The translations under genes and the position numbers were made by a program. From Candidatus Dadabacteria bacterium (GTDB taxonomy: Bacteria; Desulfobacterota_D; UBA1144; Nemesobacterales; UBA2774): DNA of 8,556 nucleotides. The notes under the pieces were generated by a model that saw only the letters and a program-made list of their open reading frames with translations, was not told where the DNA came from and made no database searches. The stretch lies in the NCBI GenBank assembly GCA_020054175.1, contig JAGVLR010000275.1, positions 1 through 8,556 on the forward strand, in the 5' to 3' direction. Positions 5,322 through 8,556 of the stretch are shown in pieces. Position 1 is the stretch's first letter; every line of letters starts with the position of its first letter.

Positions 5322-7733
5322 CTATATTGTACGTAATTCGGCACCCAGAGCCAATCGAAGTTTTTTAAGAGCTTTATCCTGAATTTTATTGATTTCGTCT
5401 TCTGTTAGCGTTTTGTCGGCCGCCCTCAAGTGAAGCGAAACGGCGACGCTCTTCTTTCCGGTCTGCACCGAGCCCCCGGTGAACACGTCGAATATGCGGG
5501 CGTCCTCAATAAGCCCGGAGCCGAGCGACTTTATCTCGTCTATTATGCTCCCGGCGGTGACGCCTTCGTCCACCACGAGCGCGATGTCTCGCCTTACGGA
5601 CGGGAACTTCGGAAGCGGTTTGAACTCTCCCTTCTTCCCGGCGGTGAGGCGGGCAGCGGCGTCGAGATCTATCTCGGCGACGTACACCCTCTTTGTGAGC
5701 TCGAGCCTCTCAAGAAGCCCCGGGTGAAGCTCGCCGACGTATCCCACCGCTTCGCTGTCTATGATAATTTCCGCAGACTTTCCGGGATGGAGGAATTCGA
5801 TTTCTGACGCGGCCCTGAATGCAGCGCCCGACGGCAAATGAAGCGCGCCGAACGCCTTTTCGAGTATAGCCTTTAAATCGAAGAAATCGAGTTCCTCCCT
5901 GTCCCAGAGTTCCGGCTGTTTCCTTCCGGTTGCGGCCGCAGCCAGTTTGTTTATTTCTTTTGGAAGCTTGTCTCCTGACGAGGGAATGTAAACCTTCCCC
6001 GTCTCGAAAATCCTTACGTCGCTCTCCTGACGGCTAAGGTTAAGGACAACATTTTTCACGAGACCGGCGGTGAGACTTGTCCTCATCACGGCCCCGTCCT
6101 TGCTTATCGGGTTAAGTATCGGAAGCGCACCTTCCGGACTGAATAGTCTGAGAAGCTCCTCATCCTCGAAGCTGTAGTTTATGGCTTCGTAAAACCCGTT
6201 TGCCGTGAATATTTCCTTGAATTTCGACTGTGCCGTTCTGACGCTCTGCGGCAGCTCCGTTTTCATGGCGACGGCGGGGAGCGTAACAGGGATGTTGTTA
6301 TAGCCGTAAAGCCTGGCCATTTCTTCTATGATGTCGATTTCGCGTGTGAGGTCCACCCTGTACGTCGGCACCTTGAACGTGAGAACGCCGTTATCCGACG
6401 ACAGGAGCTCGAGCCCGAGCCTCTTCTGTATCGATATTATTTCTTCTTCGCTAATGTTTGTACCGAGTATAGCGTTTACGCGCTTTGCGGTAACGCTCAC
6501 GACGGCGGGCTCTATCTTGATCGGATTCTCGTCGATCCTTCCGGCGGCAACTTTGCCACCAGCGAGCTCGGCGATAAGCGCTGCCGCCCTGTCGAGCGCC
6601 CTTACGACGCCTTCGGGGTCGACGCCCCTCTCGAACCTGTAGGACGATTCCGATTTGAGCCCGGTTTTTCTCGACGTTTTTCTCACGGTATCGGGGCTGA
6701 AGTAGGCGCTTTCGAGGAGTATGTTACTCGTCCCTTCTGTCACTTCCGTATCCGCGCCTCCCATTACGCCGGCAAGCGCGACGGCCCTTTCGGCGTCGCA
6801 TATGAGAAGGTCGTCACCGGTGAGCTTTCTTTCGACGCCGTCGAGCGTCTTTATAATTTCTCCCTCTCCGGCCTGCCTGACTATAATCTTCTTCCCCTTT
6901 ACGAGGCCGTAATCGAATGCGTGAAGCGGCTGGCCCAATTCGAGGAGCACGTAGTTTGTAACGTCTACGACGTTATTAATTGACCTTATTCCCGACGATT
7001 CGAGCCGCGTCTTCATCCACTTCGGCGACGGGCCGATCTTCACGCCGGTTATGACGCGGCACGTGTACCTCGGGCACTTTGCGGGTGAAAGAATCTCGAC
7101 AGATACGTAATCACCCACGGGGCTGCCAGATTCGCTTATGGATGGCTCCGGGTATCCGGCCTTGCCGGAAAGTATCGCGGCTACCTCCCTGGCCGTCCCG
7201 ACTACGCTCAGGCAGTCGGGACGGTTGGGGGTTATGGCTATTTCAAGGAGGACGTCGTTAACGCCTATTTCGTCTATGAGGCGCGTACCCGGAACGGCGC
7301 CGGGGGGGAGTATCATTATGCCGTCCGATTCGGTTCCGAGACCGAGCTCGTTTTCGGCGCAGAGCATGCCTTCCGAAACCTGCCCCCTTATTTTCGCTTT
7401 TTTGATTGTAATGCCTTCGGGGAATTTAGGCCCGGGCGGAAGAACGGTGCCCGTCGTGGCTAATGCAACTTTGTCGCCCGCCTTCATGTTGCTCGCCCCG
7501 CATACTATCGGATACTCGTTCGCGCCGTCCGAAACCCTGCAGAGGGACAGCTTGTCGGCGTCCGGGTGGGGGCCCATGTCGAGTATTTCGGCGACCACAA
7601 CGTTTTCGAGGGCCTTGCCCGTATATTCGATCGATTCGACTTCGAGCCCGGACATTGTCAGCCTGTCGGCGAGCTCCTCCGGCGAGACGGAGTAATCGAC
7701 ATAGTCTTTAAGCCAGTTCAGAGATATTATCAT
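5322..7733 (-). CDS. pheT: Phenylalanine--tRNA ligase beta subunit
   Basis: 803 residues, full length. With PheS it forms the alpha2-beta2 enzyme that charges tRNA-Phe; the beta subunit binds tRNA and edits mischarged Tyr-tRNA-Phe. Domains in order: the N-terminal MIISLNWLKDYVD block; an EMAP-like tRNA-binding domain at about 40-150 (HPDADKLSLCRV, VCGASN, MLCAENELGLG); the B3/4 editing domain at about 210-380 (NNVVDVTNYVLLELGQPLHAFD, then SESSYRFERGVD at 361-372); the B5 domain at about 405-475, ending in DIIEEMARLYGYNNIP; a catalytic-like core at about 485-690; and a C-terminal anticodon-binding FDX-ACB domain at about 705-803 (KFPSVRRDIALVV). No disruption is seen. The ATG at 7733 gives the standard N-terminus, but only a weak GGG lies upstream and no real Shine-Dalgarno sequence. 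pheS is not next to it: the next gene upstream is katG, 252 bases away behind a terminator. It heads the operon pheT-ihfA-DUF502-tilS. Confidence 0.98.
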   Translation of the reverse strand: MIISLNWLKDYVDYSVSPEELADRLTMSGLEVESIEYTGKALENVVVAEILDMGPHPDADKLSLCRVSDGANEYPIVCGASNMKAGDKVALATTGTVLPPGPKFPEGITIKKAKIRGQVSEGMLCAENELGLGTESDGIMILPPGAVPGTRLIDEIGVNDVLLEIAITPNRPDCLSVVGTAREVAAILSGKAGYPEPSISESGSPVGDYVSVEILSPAKCPRYTCRVITGVKIGPSPKWMKTRLESSGIRSINNVVDVTNYVLLELGQPLHAFDYGLVKGKKIIVRQAGEGEIIKTLDGVERKLTGDDLLICDAERAVALAGVMGGADTEVTEGTSNILLESAYFSPDTVRKTSRKTGLKSESSYRFERGVDPEGVVRALDRAAALIAELAGGKVAAGRIDENPIKIEPAVVSVTAKRVNAILGTNISEEEIISIQKRLGLELLSSDNGVLTFKVPTYRVDLTREIDIIEEMARLYGYNNIPVTLPAVAMKTELPQSVRTAQSKFKEIFTANGFYEAINYSFEDEELLRLFSPEGALPILNPISKDGAVMRTSLTAGLVKNVVLNLSRQESDVRIFETGKVYIPSSGDKLPKEINKLAAAATGRKQPELWDREELDFFDLKAILEKAFGALHLPSGAAFRAASEIEFLHPGKSAEIIIDSEAVGYVGELHPGLLERLELTKRVYVAEIDLDAAARLTAGKKGEFKPLPKFPSVRRDIALVVDEGVTAGSIIDEIKSLGSGLIEDARIFDVFTGGSVQTGKKSVAVSLHLRAADKTLTEDEINKIQDKALKKLRLALGAELRTI

Positions 7734-7754
7734 TGTTCAGTGACCCAAAAGTTA

Positions 7755-7783
7755 ATAATTACATATTCTTAGGGCCGGGTCAA
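7755..7783 (-). promoter_or_regulatory. Sigma70-type promoter of the pheT operon
   Basis: On the minus strand TTGACC (7783-7778, five of six consensus bases) is followed after exactly 17 bases by AATTAT (7760-7755), which is preceded by TGT, an extended -10 element. Transcription would start near 7748, leaving a leader of only about 15 bases before the ATG at 7733. Such a leader has no room for an attenuator, leader peptide or T-box, so tRNA-Phe-responsive control of the usual kinds is not supported from this promoter. Confidence 0.65.
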
Positions 7784-7803
7784 TACTTTTGCCGGAAGTT
7801 CGC

Positions 7804-7823
7804 GGGGGGGAGGCGGGGCAGGG
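7804..7823 (+). other. G-rich block, possible G-quadruplex, upstream of the pheT promoter
   Basis: Seven consecutive G (7804-7810), then AGGC, GGGG (7815-7818), CA and GGG (7821-7823). Four runs of at least three G with short loops can be drawn, which meets the usual quadruplex pattern. It lies about 20 bases upstream of the pheT -35 element, on the strand opposite the pheT transcript sense. The rest of the 252-base gap (7734-7985) holds the pheT promoter, a small hairpin (CGAAG at 7849-7853 with CTTCG at 7859-7863) and the katG terminator. No gene is supported there. Confidence 0.4.
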
Positions 7824-7898
7824 TGAGGTCAGCCCGGCCGGCATATTACGAAGCCGCTCTTCGGCATCGGTAAATCCTTCGCGCGTTCGCCGGACCGT

Positions 7899-7947
7899 AA
7901 AAAAGAACGGCGGCAAGCCCCGGTTTCGGAGGAGTCTTGCCGCCGTT
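7899..7947 (-). terminator. Intrinsic terminator after katG
   Basis: Read on the minus strand, AACGGCGGCAAG (7947-7936) pairs perfectly over 12 bases with CTTGCCGCCGTT (7917-7906) across an 18-base loop. A C and six T (7904-7899) follow. The stem is GC-rich and the U-tract immediately adjacent, a classic Rho-independent terminator. It begins 38 bases after the katG stop and separates katG transcription from the pheT promoter. In the plus direction the stem is followed only by TTCTCTTC, so it is probably directional. Confidence 0.9.
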
Positions 7948-7985
7948 TCTCTTCAAAAGGAGGATATGGTCAAACCTTTCGTTTT

Positions 7986-8556
<571 letters not shown>

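Noticed and set aside
5303..5344. Longer ihfA start at 5344, adding 14 residues
   Set aside because: The extension overlaps pheT and is unlike IHF/HU N-termini, and the strong AGGAGG favours the start at 5302.
7138..7695. Plus-strand open frame of 185 codons opposite the 5' part of pheT
   Set aside because: It is low-complexity Ser/Pro-rich sequence, antisense to the strongly conserved tRNA-binding domain, with no supporting ribosome site.
7734..7985. T-box or phenylalanine leader attenuator upstream of pheT
   Set aside because: No specifier-loop/antiterminator T-box core, Phe-rich leader peptide or terminator/antiterminator pair was seen facing pheT. The only terminator belongs to katG and lies upstream of the pheT promoter.

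Overview
This window looks like a moderately GC-rich bacterial chromosome segment, mostly housekeeping genes and mostly on the minus strand. The pheT-ihfA adjacency and the protein sequences suggest a proteobacterium-like or Desulfobacterota-like lineage. That placement is an inference and is weak, because no rRNA or other phylogenetic marker is present. I found no insertion sequence, CRISPR array, tRNA, phage gene or broken gene.

Layout from left to right. (1) Positions 1-1909, minus strand: a two-gene unit. A sucrase/ferredoxin-like protein (probable thioredoxin-fold [2Fe-2S] protein) starts at a TTG codon and overlaps by 4 bases (ATGA) a small-molecule kinase of the aminoglycoside phosphotransferase/ecdysteroid-kinase-like superfamily, which runs off the left edge. 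(2) Positions 1910-2031: a divergent promoter region of about 120 bases. (3) Positions 2032-2988, plus strand: a zinc-motif ROK sugar kinase, probably a glucokinase. It converges on tilS with only 15 bases between the stop codons. (4) Positions 3004-7733, minus strand: a compact operon transcribed pheT, ihfA, DUF502 membrane protein, tilS. The spacings are 19 bases, 3 bases and a 38-base overlap. (5) Positions 7734-7985: an intergenic region with a good sigma70-type promoter for pheT, a G-rich block that could form a G-quadruplex, and a strong intrinsic terminator for the gene to the right. (6) Positions 7986-8556, minus strand: the C-terminal quarter of catalase-peroxidase KatG, entering from the right edge.

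The central operon combines translation fidelity (Phe-tRNA synthetase beta subunit; lysidine modification of tRNA-Ile) with a nucleoid-bending protein and a conserved inner-membrane protein. pheS, which normally precedes pheT, is absent: pheT has its own promoter and lies behind the katG terminator. The least explained part is the translationally coupled iron-sulfur protein/kinase pair at the left. I see no clear case of a new defence, mobile or regulatory system, and the findings are scored accordingly.
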